A stretch of 64,000 nt of DNA, taken from the NCBI RefSeq assembly GCF_963378075.1, contig NZ_OY726394.1:1178001-1242000 (forward strand), given 5' to 3'. This DNA is from Mycolicibacter sp. MU0083. Its GTDB lineage: Bacteria > Actinomycetota > Actinomycetes > Mycobacteriales > Mycobacteriaceae. This document shows positions 29,201 through 37,555 of the stretch, one piece after another. The notes below the pieces were generated by a model. That model saw only the letters and a list, made by a program, of their open reading frames with translations, had not been told where the DNA came from and did not search any database. How positions within the stretch are numbered: position 1 is the first letter of the stretch; the number at the start of each line of letters is the position of its first letter. A program made the translations under genes and the position numbers.

Positions 29201-30078
29201 CGGCGTCCCCGCAAGGTGGCCGCGTCGGGGTCCAGGGCGTCACGCAGACCGTCCCCGGCGAGGTTGGCGCAGACCAGGATCGTGATCAACACCCCGGCGG
29301 GGAACAGGAACACCCACGGGAAGGTGATCGCCGAGGAGGTGCCGTCGGCGATCAGGGTGCCCAGCGATACGTCGGGAGGCTGGATGCCGAAACCCAGGTA
29401 GCTCAGCCCCGTTTCGGCCAGGATTGCCATCGCGACGTTGAGCGCGGTGTCGATGATCAGGATCGAGGCCACGTTGGGCACCACGTGGTCGAGGATGATC
29501 CGGCGGCTGGAGACGCCCATATAGCGTGCGGCACGGATGAATTCACGCTCCCGCAGGCTCATCGTCAGCCCGCGCACCATCCGGGCGCTGATCATCCAGC
29601 TGAACCCGGCCAGCAGCAGCACCAACAGTGCGATGTTGCCGCTGTTCTTGGTCCGCGGGGTGATGATTGCGATCAGGATGAACGACGGGACCACCAACAG
29701 CAGGTCCACCAGCCACATCAGTGCCCGGTCCCGCCAGCCGCCGAAGTACCCGGCGATCGCCCCCACCGTCGCGGCGATCACCGTGGAGATCAACGCGACG
29801 CACACGCCGATCAGCATCGACTTCTGCATGCCGCGCAGGATCTGGGCCAGCAGGTCCTGGCCGAGCGCATTGGTGCCCAGCCAGTGCCCGGAGCCCGGCG
29901 GAACCAACAGCGCGTCGTAGTCGAGGTCGGTGTAGGAGTAGGGCAGCAGCCCCGGCAACGTGTCGCAGCCGACGAACATCACCACCAGCAGGGCCAGCGC
30001 TACGACCGCGGTACGACTGCGCAGAAACCGGCGCAGCACCAGGGTGCGCCGGGAGGCGAATTCCACCGTGGCGCTCAT
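29197..30078 (-). CDS. oppC: Oligopeptide ABC transporter permease OppC
   Basis: A 293-residue permease with about six membrane helices. Its N-terminal TM1 ([13 protein letters not shown]) is followed by the OppC-N motif [19 protein letters not shown] (near residue 65). The ATPase-coupling EAA-like loop reads [25 protein letters not shown] (about 183-207). It pairs with OppB to form the channel. The ATG at 30078 overlaps the oppB stop (ATGA); longer in-frame sequence lies in another frame of oppB and is not coding. It corresponds to Rv1282c. Confidence 0.93.
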   Translation of the reverse strand: MSATVEFASRRTLVLRRFLRSRTAVVALALLVVMFVGCDTLPGLLPYSYTDLDYDALLVPPGSGHWLGTNALGQDLLAQILRGMQKSMLIGVCVALISTVIAATVGAIAGYFGGWRDRALMWLVDLLLVVPSFILIAIITPRTKNSGNIALLVLLLAGFSWMISARMVRGLTMSLREREFIRAARYMGVSSRRIILDHVVPNVASILIIDTALNVAMAILAETGLSYLGFGIQPPDVSLGTLIADGTSSAITFPWVFLFPAGVLITILVCANLAGDGLRDALDPDAATLRGRR

Positions 30079-31052
30079 GACACCCGCACCCGCGGGTCCA
30101 GCAGCGCGTAGATGACATCGGAGAGCAGGCCGGCCAACAGCACCACCGCCCCGGTGAACACCGTGATGGCCGCGACGATATTGGTGTCTTGGGTGGCCAC
30201 ACCCTGCACCACCCATTCGCCCATGCCGTGCCAGCCGAAGATCTTCTCCACGAACACCGCGCCGGTGACCAGGCCGGCCACCCCGTAGGCGAACAGTGTC
30301 GCCATCGGGATCAGCGCGGTCCGCAGCCCGTGTTTGAACAGGGCGCGCCGGCGGGTCAGGCCCTTGGCCCGGGCGGTGCGGATGAAATCCTGCCCGAGCA
30401 CATCGAGCATGGCGTTGCGCTGGTAGCGGCTGAAACTGGCGGCCGCGCCCAGCGCCAGGGTCAGCGACGGCAGCACCAGGTGCTGCAGACGGTCGACGAG
30501 CCCGGGCCAGAATCCGGTGACCAGCCCGGGGGAGGTCTCCCCGGTGTAGTCGAACAGTTGCGCGCCCAGCGCCCAGTTCACCCGCAACGCACTCAGGATC
30601 ACCAGGTTCGCCAGCACGAACGTCGGCACCGACAGCACCAGCAACGCCGCCAGGGTGATGACGCGGTCGGACAGCCGGTACTGGCGCACCGCGCCCCAGG
30701 CGCCGGCCACCACACCGATCACGGTGCCGGCCAGCGAGCCGACCACCAGCAGGCGCAGGCTGACGCCGATGCGCCGGCCCAGCTCCTCGGAGACCGGCTG
30801 GCCGGTGACCGTGACGCCGAAGTCGCCGCGCACCGCGTGTGAGGCCCAGTGCGCGTAGCGCAGCGGAATCGGCTTGTCCAAGCCCAGGTCTGCGGCCTTG
30901 GCGTCGATGACGGCCTGCGGCGGCCGCGGGTTGCGCTGCATCAGGCTGTCCAGCGGTGCGAACGCCAGCGAGGTCAGGCAGAAGGTCAGGAATGACGCGA
31001 GGCCCAGCAGCACCAGGTAGTTCAGTGCCCGGCCGGCCAGAAACCGCATCAT
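30075..31052 (-). CDS. oppB: Oligopeptide ABC transporter permease OppB
   Basis: A 325-residue permease, first gene of oppBCDA. It has six membrane helices, an N-terminal TM (LNYLVLLGLASFLTFCLTSLAFAPL), the OppB motif LGLDKPIPLRYAHWASHAVRGDFGVT (about 73-98) and the coupling loop DFIRTARAKGLTRRRALFKHGLR. The start is the ATG at 31052 or the adjacent ATG at 31049 (MMRFLAGRALNYL). In M. tuberculosis the operon is Rv1283c-Rv1280c; the GMC oxidoreductase gene found next to it there is absent here. A family B palindromic repeat (31077-31136) lies 25-84 bases upstream, in the leader or promoter. Confidence 0.93.
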   Translation of the reverse strand: MMRFLAGRALNYLVLLGLASFLTFCLTSLAFAPLDSLMQRNPRPPQAVIDAKAADLGLDKPIPLRYAHWASHAVRGDFGVTVTGQPVSEELGRRIGVSLRLLVVGSLAGTVIGVVAGAWGAVRQYRLSDRVITLAALLVLSVPTFVLANLVILSALRVNWALGAQLFDYTGETSPGLVTGFWPGLVDRLQHLVLPSLTLALGAAASFSRYQRNAMLDVLGQDFIRTARAKGLTRRRALFKHGLRTALIPMATLFAYGVAGLVTGAVFVEKIFGWHGMGEWVVQGVATQDTNIVAAITVFTGAVVLLAGLLSDVIYALLDPRVRVS

Positions 31053-31076
31053 GGCCCAAAGGGTAGAGGTCCTCGG

Positions 31077-31136
31077 CGCGAGCGTGCGTGTCTGCCCGCG
31101 ACACACCGTGAAAATCTGTACAGCTGCGCACGTTCA
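31077..31136. repeat. 60-bp inverted-repeat element, family B, copy 1
   Basis: It begins CGCGAGCGTGCGTGTCTG and contains an internal GTGTC/GACAC stem (31085-31102 region), then TGTACAGCTGCGCACG. It aligns with copy 2 at 31766-31827 over its whole length with small gaps, although its outer arms are less perfect. It occupies the space between oppB and the divergent carbonic anhydrase gene. Confidence 0.7.
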
Positions 31137-31243
31137 CCGCAGAACACCAGCCGTCAACAGATGATTTTGCGATGATTTTTATCCGTGGAATCCGCGGCCT
31201 TCTTCATTAGAATCCGGGCGACGACGACAGAGGGAGAAGACCG

Positions 31244-31735
31244 GTGACCGTTACCGACGACTACTTGGCGAACAATGCGGAGTACGCGAAGACCTTCAAA
31301 GGTCCGCTGCCCATGCCGCCGAGCAAGCACGTCGCGATCGTCGCCTGCATGGACGCCCGCCTCGACGTCTACCGGGTGCTGGGCCTCAACGAGGGCGAAG
31401 CGCACAGCATCCGCAACGCCGGCGGCGTGATCTCTGAGGACGCGATCCGCTCCCTGGCGATCAGCCAGAAGTTGCTGGGTACCCGCGAGATCATCCTGAT
31501 CCACCACACCGACTGCGGGATGCTCACCTTCACCGACGACGAGTTCAAGCAATCGATCGTCGAGGAGACCGGTATTCGCCCGAGTTGGGCGGCCGAGGCG
31601 TTCGCCGATCCCGCCGAGGACGTTCGGCAGTCGCTGCGGCGGGTCAAGGCCAGCCCGTTCATTACGCAGACCACCTCGTTGCGCGGATTCGTCTTCGACG
31701 TCGCCACCGGCAAGCTCGAAGAAATCACCCTGTAA
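31244..31735 (+). CDS. can: Beta-class carbonic anhydrase
   Basis: A 163-residue zinc enzyme interconverting CO2 and bicarbonate in the cytosol. The zinc ligands C35 (VACMDARLD), H88 and C91 (IHHTDCGML) and the catalytic dyad D37/R39 are all present at the positions found in M. tuberculosis Rv1284, so the active-site geometry should be the same. The GTG at 31244 is supported by AGGGAGA at 31231-31237. A TAGAAT -10-like element lies at 31208-31213. It is the first gene before the sulfate-activation operon, but a 265-base gap with its own repeat separates them. Confidence 0.94.
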   Translation: MTVTDDYLANNAEYAKTFKGPLPMPPSKHVAIVACMDARLDVYRVLGLNEGEAHSIRNAGGVISEDAIRSLAISQKLLGTREIILIHHTDCGMLTFTDDEFKQSIVEETGIRPSWAAEAFADPAEDVRQSLRRVKASPFITQTTSLRGFVFDVATGKLEEITL

Positions 31736-31765
31736 GCGGGCCCTGCCTCACCCGTTCCGCCCTCC

Positions 31766-31827
31766 CGCGAGCGTGCGTGTCTGTCCAGCGACACGCCGCA
31801 ATCGGCGTACAACTGTGCACGCTCGCG
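31766..31827. repeat. 62-bp inverted-repeat element, family B, copy 2
   Basis: The arms CGCGAGCGTGC (31766-31776) and GCACGCTCGCG (31817-31827) are perfectly complementary over 11 bp. An inner GTGTC/GACAC stem and CCGC-AATCGGCG-TAC segment follow copy 1 closely. It starts 31 bases after the carbonic anhydrase stop and could act as its terminator or as a mobile palindromic unit. The rest of the 31736-32000 gap holds a TTGACA at 31904 without a convincing -10, and nothing coding. Confidence 0.75.
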
Positions 31828-32000
31828 GCGGGGCGGACGGGGGACCGGGAGGCCATTGCACGACGCCGCCGGTGACGCCTCCGCCGTCCGCGCGGAGATC
31901 ACATTGACAGCACCACCGGGCGACTGGTTCGATGTCCAGCTATAACCAACAAATATGGTAAGTCTCACCAAGATTATCGGGTATCCCTGGCAAGGAAGTC

Positions 32001-32939
32001 ATGACCAGTAACATCACCGCGCCCCCGGGAACGTCGACGGCCGGGCATTATCAGCTCTCGCAGCTCCGCACCCTGGAGGCCGAGGCCATCCACATCATTC
32101 GGGAGGTGGCCGCGGAGTTCGAGCGGCCGGTGCTGCTGTTCTCCGGCGGCAAAGACTCCATCGTCATGCTGCATCTGGCGGTCAAGGCGTTCGCGCCGGG
32201 CCGACTGCCCTTCCCGGTGATGCACGTCGACACCGGTCACAACTTCGAAGAAGTCATCGCCACCCGCGATGAACTGGTCGCCAAGACTGGGATCCGACTG
32301 GTCGTCGCATCGGTGCAAGAAGACATCGATGCCGGCCGCGTGGTCGACAACGGCCCGTCGCGTAACCCGCTGCAGACGGTCACCCTGCTGCGCGCCATCC
32401 GCGAGAACAAGTTCGACGCGGCGTTCGGCGGCGCCCGCCGCGACGAGGAGAAGGCCCGCGCCAAGGAACGCGTCTTCAGCTTCCGCGACGAGTTCGGCCA
32501 GTGGGACCCCAAGGCGCAGCGGCCCGAACTGTGGAACCTCTACAACGGCCGGCACCGCAGCGGCGAACACATTCGGGTGTTCCCGCTGTCGAACTGGACC
32601 GAGTTCGACATCTGGTCCTACATCGGCGCCGAGGAAATCACGCTGCCGTCCATCTATTTCGCGCACCAGCGCAAGGTGTTCCGGCGTGACGGAATGCTGT
32701 TGGCCGATCACGAATTCCTGCAGCCCGCCGACGACGAGGAGGTGTTCGAGACCACGGTCCGGTTCCGCACCGTCGGCGACGTCACCTGCACGGGTTGCGT
32801 CGAATCCACCGCGGCCACCGTCCAAGAGGTGATCGACGAGACCGCGGTCTCGCGGCTGACCGAGCGCGGCGCCACCCGCGCCGACGACCGAATCTCCGAA
32901 GCCGGTATGGAAGACCGCAAGAGGCAGGGGTATTTCTGA
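32001..32939 (+). CDS. cysD: Sulfate adenylyltransferase small subunit CysD
   Basis: A 312-residue ATP sulfurylase subunit. It makes adenosine 5'-phosphosulfate (APS) from sulfate and ATP, with CysN GTPase driving the reaction. The PP-loop LLFSGGKDSIVMLHLA (about 45-60) binds ATP; FPVMHVDTGHNFEEV, AFGGARRDEEKARAKERVFS and WTEFDIWSYI are family blocks. AAGGAAG 6 bases before the ATG sets the start. The TGA overlaps the cysN ATG (TGATG). First gene of cysD-cysNC-cysQ, the entry to assimilatory sulfate reduction and sulfolipid sulfation. Confidence 0.96.
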   Translation: MTSNITAPPGTSTAGHYQLSQLRTLEAEAIHIIREVAAEFERPVLLFSGGKDSIVMLHLAVKAFAPGRLPFPVMHVDTGHNFEEVIATRDELVAKTGIRLVVASVQEDIDAGRVVDNGPSRNPLQTVTLLRAIRENKFDAAFGGARRDEEKARAKERVFSFRDEFGQWDPKAQRPELWNLYNGRHRSGEHIRVFPLSNWTEFDIWSYIGAEEITLPSIYFAHQRKVFRRDGMLLADHEFLQPADDEEVFETTVRFRTVGDVTCTGCVESTAATVQEVIDETAVSRLTERGATRADDRISEAGMEDRKRQGYF

Positions 32940-34792
32940 TGAGCGCGCCAACCACGCTGCTTCGGATCGCGACCGCCGGTTCGGTCGACGACGGCAAGTC
33001 CACGCTGATCGGCCGGTTGCTGTTCGACTCGAAAGCCGTCATGGAAGACCAGCTGGCCTCGGTCGAGCGCACCTCCCGTGAGCGCGGAAACGACTACACC
33101 GACCTGGCATTGGTCACCGACGGGTTGCGGGCCGAGCGTGAGCAGGGCATCACCATCGATGTCGCCTACCGCTACTTCGCCACGCCCAAGCGGAAATTCA
33201 TCATCGCCGACACCCCCGGGCACATCCAGTACACCCGCAACATGGTGACCGGTGCGTCGACCGCACATCTGGCGATCGTGCTGGTGGACGCCCGCCACGG
33301 CCTGCAGGAGCAGTCCCGTCGGCACACCTTCCTGGCGTCCCTGCTGGGAATCCGGCACATCGTGTTGGCCGTCAACAAGATGGACCTGATCGACTGGGAC
33401 GGCGACAAATTCCAGGCGATCCGCGACGACTTCCACTCGTTCGCCACCCGTCTGGACGTGCACGACGTCACGACCATCCCGATCTCGGCGCTGCTGGGCG
33501 ACAACGTGGTGACCAAGTCCGACAAGACGCCCTACTACGAGGGGCCGTCGCTGCTGTCGCACCTCGAAGACGTCTACATCGCCGGTGACCGCAACCTGGT
33601 CGACGTGCGATTCCCGGTGCAGTACGTGATCCGCCCGCAGACCCATGAGCACGCCGATCACCGCAGCTACGCCGGCACGATGGCCAGCGGCGTGCTGCGC
33701 CCCGGCGACGACGTCGTGGTGCTGCCGTCGGGCAAGCCCACCAAGATCGCCGAGATCCAAGGGCCCACCGGTGTCGTCGACGAGGCGTTCCCGCCGATGT
33801 CGGTTTCGGTGAGCCTCACCGACGACATCGACATCTCGCGCGGGGACATGATCGCCCGCACCAACAACCAGCCGCGGGTGACCCAGGATTTCGACGCGAC
33901 GGTGTGTTGGATGGCCGACGGTGCGACCCTGCAGCCGGGCAACGACTACCTGATCAAGCACACCACCCGCACCACCCGGGTACGGGTGATGGCGCTCGAC
34001 TACCGCCTGGACGTCAACACACTGCACCGGGACAAGGAGGCGAACACGCTGGGGCTCAACGAGCTCGGCCGTGTCTCGCTGCGGGCCCAGGTCCCGCTGA
34101 TGCTCGACGAGTTCAGTCGCAACGGTTCCACCGGGTCGTTCATCTTGATCGACCAGGCCACCAACGGAACCGTGGCGGCCGGCATGGTGCTGCGTGACGT
34201 ATCGCCGCGCGCGGCGAGCCCGAACACGGTGCGCCACGATTCGCTGGTCACCGCCTCGGACCGGTTGTCGAAGGGCCGCACGGTGTGGCTGACCGGACTG
34301 TCCGGTGCCGGCAAGTCGTCGGTGGCCATGCGCGTCGAGCAGATGTTGCTCGAAAGGGGCACGCCCGCTTACGTTCTCGACGGCGACAATCTGCGCCACG
34401 GCCTGAACGCGGACTTGGGTTTCTCGATGGCCGACCGCGCGGAGAACCTGCGTCGTCTGGCGCATGTGGCCACGCTGCTCGCCGATTCCGGTCAGGTGGT
34501 GTTGGTCCCGGCCATCAGCCCGCTCGAGGAGCATCGGCAGGCGGCCCGGCAGGTGCACACCGACGCCGGCTTCGACTTCGTCGAGGTCTTCTGTGACACC
34601 CCGCTGGAGGAATGCGAACAGCGCGATCCCAAGGGGCTCTACGCCAAAGCGCGCGCCGGCCTGATCACACACTTCACCGGTATCGACAGCCCTTATCAGC
34701 GGCCGAAGAATCCCGATGTGCGGTTGAGCTCGCAAGACGGTCTCGACGAGCAGGCCCGTCAGGTCATCGCGGCGATCGACGGCCGGCGGTGA
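32939..34792 (+). CDS. cysNC: Bifunctional CysNC: ATP sulfurylase GTPase subunit fused to APS kinase
   Basis: A 617-residue fusion. Residues 1-430 are the CysN EF-Tu-like GTPase: GSVDDGKSTLIGRLLFDSK, DTPGHIQYTRNM and NKMDLIDW, then beta-barrel domains. Residues about 440-617 are the CysC APS kinase: LTGLSGAGKSSVAMRVE, LDGDNLRHGLNADLGFS with AENLRR, and VPAISPLEEHR with the conserved Ser. Together they convert sulfate to 3'-phosphoadenosine 5'-phosphosulfate (PAPS). The N/C fusion is usual in mycobacteria (Rv1286). It starts within the cysD stop codon and its TGA overlaps the GTG of cysQ by 4 bases. Confidence 0.95.
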   Translation: MSAPTTLLRIATAGSVDDGKSTLIGRLLFDSKAVMEDQLASVERTSRERGNDYTDLALVTDGLRAEREQGITIDVAYRYFATPKRKFIIADTPGHIQYTRNMVTGASTAHLAIVLVDARHGLQEQSRRHTFLASLLGIRHIVLAVNKMDLIDWDGDKFQAIRDDFHSFATRLDVHDVTTIPISALLGDNVVTKSDKTPYYEGPSLLSHLEDVYIAGDRNLVDVRFPVQYVIRPQTHEHADHRSYAGTMASGVLRPGDDVVVLPSGKPTKIAEIQGPTGVVDEAFPPMSVSVSLTDDIDISRGDMIARTNNQPRVTQDFDATVCWMADGATLQPGNDYLIKHTTRTTRVRVMALDYRLDVNTLHRDKEANTLGLNELGRVSLRAQVPLMLDEFSRNGSTGSFILIDQATNGTVAAGMVLRDVSPRAASPNTVRHDSLVTASDRLSKGRTVWLTGLSGAGKSSVAMRVEQMLLERGTPAYVLDGDNLRHGLNADLGFSMADRAENLRRLAHVATLLADSGQVVLVPAISPLEEHRQAARQVHTDAGFDFVEVFCDTPLEECEQRDPKGLYAKARAGLITHFTGIDSPYQRPKNPDVRLSSQDGLDEQARQVIAAIDGRR

Positions 34793-35517
34793 ACGACCAC
34801 CAGTTGGCGGCTCACCTCGCCGCTGAGGCGGGCAGGCTGCTGCTGGGGGTTCGTGACGAGTTGGCCGACGCCGGCGAGGCGGAGCGGAAGGCGGCGGGCG
34901 ACAGGCGTTCGCATGAGTTCCTGATGGCGGCGTTGGCGGTCGAGCGTCCGGAAGACGCGGTGCTGTCCGAGGAGGGCGCCGACGATCCGGTTCGGCTGCG
35001 ATCGGATCGGGTCTGGATCGTCGACCCACTCGACGGCACCCGGGAGTTCAGTGAACTCGACCGCGACGACTGGGCGGTGCATGTGGCGCTGTGGCAGTCC
35101 GGTGAGCTGACCGCCGGTGCCGTAGCGTTGCCGGCCCGCGGTATGACACTGGCCACGCCGTCGGTGCCCGCCCCGCCGGAACACCAAGGCGCGCCGCGGA
35201 TCGCGGTGTCACGCAGTCGGCCCCCGGCGGTCGCCGAGACCGTCCGCGAGCGGTTGGACGCCGTGCTGGTGCCGATGGGCTCGGCGGGGGTGAAGGTTGC
35301 CTCGGTGGTGCAGGGCACCGCCGACGTCTATGTGCATGCCGGCGGTCAGTACGAGTGGGATTCGGCCGCCCCGGTAGCGGTGGCCCGCGCCGCGGGTCTG
35401 CACACATCGCGTATCGATGGGTCGCCGTTGATCTACAATCGGCCGGATCCGCTGCTGCCCGATCTGCTGGTGTGTCGCCCCGAATACGCGGAAGCCGTAC
35501 TCGCAGCCATCAACTGA
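34789..35517 (+). CDS. cysQ: 3'-phosphoadenosine 5'-phosphate phosphatase CysQ
   Basis: A 242-residue member of the lithium-sensitive inositol monophosphatase family. EEGADD (about 63-68), [14 protein letters not shown] (about 76-89) and the C-terminal [16 protein letters not shown] supply the metal-binding Glu and Asp residues. It hydrolyses 3'-phosphoadenosine 5'-phosphate (PAP) to AMP, recycling the by-product of PAPS-dependent sulfotransfer. The GTG at 34789 overlaps the cysNC stop (GTGA), so production and turnover of PAPS are coupled in one operon. In M. tuberculosis cysQ (Rv2131c) lies elsewhere. Confidence 0.9.
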   Translation: MNDHQLAAHLAAEAGRLLLGVRDELADAGEAERKAAGDRRSHEFLMAALAVERPEDAVLSEEGADDPVRLRSDRVWIVDPLDGTREFSELDRDDWAVHVALWQSGELTAGAVALPARGMTLATPSVPAPPEHQGAPRIAVSRSRPPAVAETVRERLDAVLVPMGSAGVKVASVVQGTADVYVHAGGQYEWDSAAPVAVARAAGLHTSRIDGSPLIYNRPDPLLPDLLVCRPEYAEAVLAAIN

Positions 35518-35546
35518 CTCCGCAGTCCCGACGGGAGGATCCCCAC

Positions 35547-36020
35547 ATGCGTATGTCGGCCAAAGCGGAGTACGCGGTTCGGGCGATGGTGCAGCTTGCC
35601 ACCGCGGAGCCCGGAACCCTGGTCAAGACCGATGAAATCGCTGTCGCGCAGGGTATTCCGGCGCAGTTCCTGGTCGACATCCTGTCCGATCTGCGGACCG
35701 ACCGACTGGTCCGCAGCCAGCGTGGCCGCGACGGCGGTTACGAACTGGCCCGGGCGGCCACCGATATCAGCGTCGCCGATGTGTTGCGCTGCATCGACGG
35801 CCCGTTGGCCAGCGTCCGGGACATCGGCTTGGGCGACCTGCCCTACACCGGACCGACCGCGGCGCTGACCGATGTGTGGCGGGCGTTGCGGGCCAGCATG
35901 CGCTCGGTGCTGGAGAAGACCAGCCTGGCCGACGTGGCCGCAGGTGCGCTGCCCGCACACGTCGCGGAGTTCGCCGCCGAGTACCGCGCGCAGGAGCACG
36001 AGCGCGGCCACGACGGCTGA
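35547..36020 (+). CDS. Rrf2-family transcriptional regulator (CymR-like)
   Basis: A 157-residue winged-helix protein. [18 protein letters not shown] (1-18), the [33 protein letters not shown] and the wing [23 protein letters not shown] are typical of Rrf2. Only one Cys (in LRCIDG) is present, so it cannot hold an IscR-type 2Fe-2S cluster through three cysteines. That points to a CymR-like regulator of sulfur metabolism or a redox-insensitive member. Its place 29 bases behind cysDNCQ (Rv1287 position) supports a role in controlling sulfate assimilation. GGGAGGAT at 35533 sets the ATG at 35547. Confidence 0.88.
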   Translation: MRMSAKAEYAVRAMVQLATAEPGTLVKTDEIAVAQGIPAQFLVDILSDLRTDRLVRSQRGRDGGYELARAATDISVADVLRCIDGPLASVRDIGLGDLPYTGPTAALTDVWRALRASMRSVLEKTSLADVAAGALPAHVAEFAAEYRAQEHERGHDG

Positions 36021-36038
36021 GCCCCACGACGGCACCGC

Positions 36039-36428
36039 TCAGCCGCCTGACCCGTACGGGCGGGTCAGGATCTCCATGTTGTGACCGTTCGGGTCACGGA
36101 AATACACCCCGCGCCCGCCGTCCCGGTGGTTGATCTCGTCCGGGTGTTCGCCGCGCGGATCGGCCCAGTGCGCCAACCCGCGCGCGGCGATCTTGCCGTA
36201 GATGGCATCGAAGGCGGGCTCCGACACCAGGAACGCGTAATGCTGCGGGTGGATCTGCTCGTCGGCGGGCACCTCGGCGTAGTCCAGGCTGGCGTCATGG
36301 TCGAGTGCGACGACCTGGAAGTGCCCGAACGGTTGCGGTGCGGGTAGTCCGAACAGTTCGGCCAGAAACTCGGCCGACGCCACTTTGTCGTGCGCTGCCA
36401 CGATCGTGTGATTGAAGGCGATACCCAT
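36039..36428 (-). CDS. VOC-superfamily (glyoxalase/dioxygenase fold) protein
   Basis: A 129-residue protein with two beta-alpha-beta-beta-beta modules. IAFNHTIVAAHDKVASAEFLAELFG opens the first and HYAFLVSEPAFDAIYGKIAARGL the second, closing with GRGVYFRDPNGHNMEILTRP, whose Glu is the usual metal ligand; an N-terminal His (residue 7) is a candidate partner. Members include glyoxalases, dioxygenases and resistance proteins; the reaction cannot be assigned. The start is the ATG at 36428. It is divergent from a luciferase-like gene 46 bases away. Confidence 0.85.
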   Translation of the reverse strand: MGIAFNHTIVAAHDKVASAEFLAELFGLPAPQPFGHFQVVALDHDASLDYAEVPADEQIHPQHYAFLVSEPAFDAIYGKIAARGLAHWADPRGEHPDEINHRDGGRGVYFRDPNGHNMEILTRPYGSGG

Positions 36429-36474
36429 TCCTCCAGTGTCGGCCGCATACGCCCCGCGTGCCACAATCGCGGAT

Positions 36475-37377
36475 ATGCGCGTCGGGATGACCATGCCGGT
36501 GATGGAACCGGATCTGAACGCGTCGTTGCTGCGGGATTGGGCGCGCACCGTCGACGACGGGCCCTACTCGTCGCTGGCCTGGGGCGAGCGGATCGCCTTC
36601 ACCAATCCCGACAGTCTGACGCTGCTGGGGGCGCTATCGGCCTGGACCGAGCGGGTGCGGTTGGTGACGACGGTGATCATCGCGCAACTGCACGACCCGG
36701 TAATGCTGGCCAAAGCACTGGCCACCGCGGACGTGCTCAGCCAAGGCCGCCTCACCGTCGGTCTCGGGGTGGGTGGCCGGGCAGAGGATTACCGTGCCGT
36801 CGGCGTCGACCCCGTGAAGCAGACGATGGCCGAGATGGCGGCGGTGGTGACGACCATGCGGCGTGTCTGGGCGGGGGAGAAGACCGCCGAGTCGGTGGTA
36901 CCGGTCGGCCCGCCGCCGATACAGCCCGGTGGGCCGCCGTTGTTGGTCGGTACCACCGGCCCCAAGACGTTGCGCCACGCGGCGAGCTGGGCCGAAGGAC
37001 TGGCCGGCATCACCATGGACCTCGATGTCGTCAAGCAGAACGAGCTGTTCGATGTGGCCCGGGACGCGTGGCGGCAGGCCGGCCGTCCCGAGCCGTATCT
37101 GGCGACGTCGTTCTGGTTCGCGTTGGGGGACCGCGACCAGGCCCGCGATCAGGTGCGACGGCATCTGCTGCGCTACATGAACTGGGTTCCGCCGCGCTAC
37201 GTCGAGTCGATCGCCCCGACCACCGGCTGGGCCGGCACCGAGGACGAGTTGGCCGAGGTACTGCGCGGTTTCGCAACGGTGGGCACCGACGAGGTCCACC
37301 TGATCCCCACCAGTTCGGACCTCGGGCAGCTGCGTGCTGTGTCCGATGTCGTCGCCGAGGTCAACCGCGGGGGCTGA
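36475..37377 (+). CDS. LLM-class (luciferase-like, probably F420-dependent) oxidoreductase
   Basis: A 300-residue TIM-barrel protein with VGMTMPVMEPDL at the N-terminus. RVRLVTTVIIAQLHDPVMLAKALATADVLSQGRLTVGLGVGG (about 60-100) is the hallmark of F420-dependent LLM enzymes, followed by GPPLLVGTTGPKTLRHAASWAEG and a C-terminal TEDELAEVLRGFATVGTDEVHLIP. The cofactor-binding bulge and TGPKT phosphate loop are present. Substrate unknown. The ATG at 36475 follows a GCGGAT context with a weak ribosome site. The 37378-37555 gap downstream is non-coding and contains a GGTCCCGGGACC palindrome at 37521-37532. Confidence 0.87.
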   Translation: MRVGMTMPVMEPDLNASLLRDWARTVDDGPYSSLAWGERIAFTNPDSLTLLGALSAWTERVRLVTTVIIAQLHDPVMLAKALATADVLSQGRLTVGLGVGGRAEDYRAVGVDPVKQTMAEMAAVVTTMRRVWAGEKTAESVVPVGPPPIQPGGPPLLVGTTGPKTLRHAASWAEGLAGITMDLDVVKQNELFDVARDAWRQAGRPEPYLATSFWFALGDRDQARDQVRRHLLRYMNWVPPRYVESIAPTTGWAGTEDELAEVLRGFATVGTDEVHLIPTSSDLGQLRAVSDVVAEVNRGG

Positions 37378-37555
37378 CCCGTAGAGAGGCGAAGCCGGAC
37401 CGGCGCATCCGGCGCATCCGACCCGGCGATCCTCGGGTTGCGACACCGTCACGGATGCGTCTCTATCCGCTTCCCATCGGTCACATGGGCCTCAGGAATC
37501 ACTAGGGTCGCTGGGGTGGAGGTCCCGGGACCGGGTCCCCGGGGAAAGGTGTGAC

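Noticed and set aside
30078..31137. Apparent 646-codon fusion in the oppC frame
   Set aside because: The extension is the out-of-frame reading of oppB; oppC begins at the ATG overlapping the oppB stop.
31904..31909. TTGACA as the -35 of cysD
   Set aside because: Consensus hexamer, but no acceptable -10 at 16-18 bases; TATAAC at 31941 is too far.
37382..37466. TAGAGA/TCTCTA inverted repeat with repeated GGCGCATCC between
   Set aside because: The arms are only 6 bp and over 70 bases apart; not better than chance in this composition.
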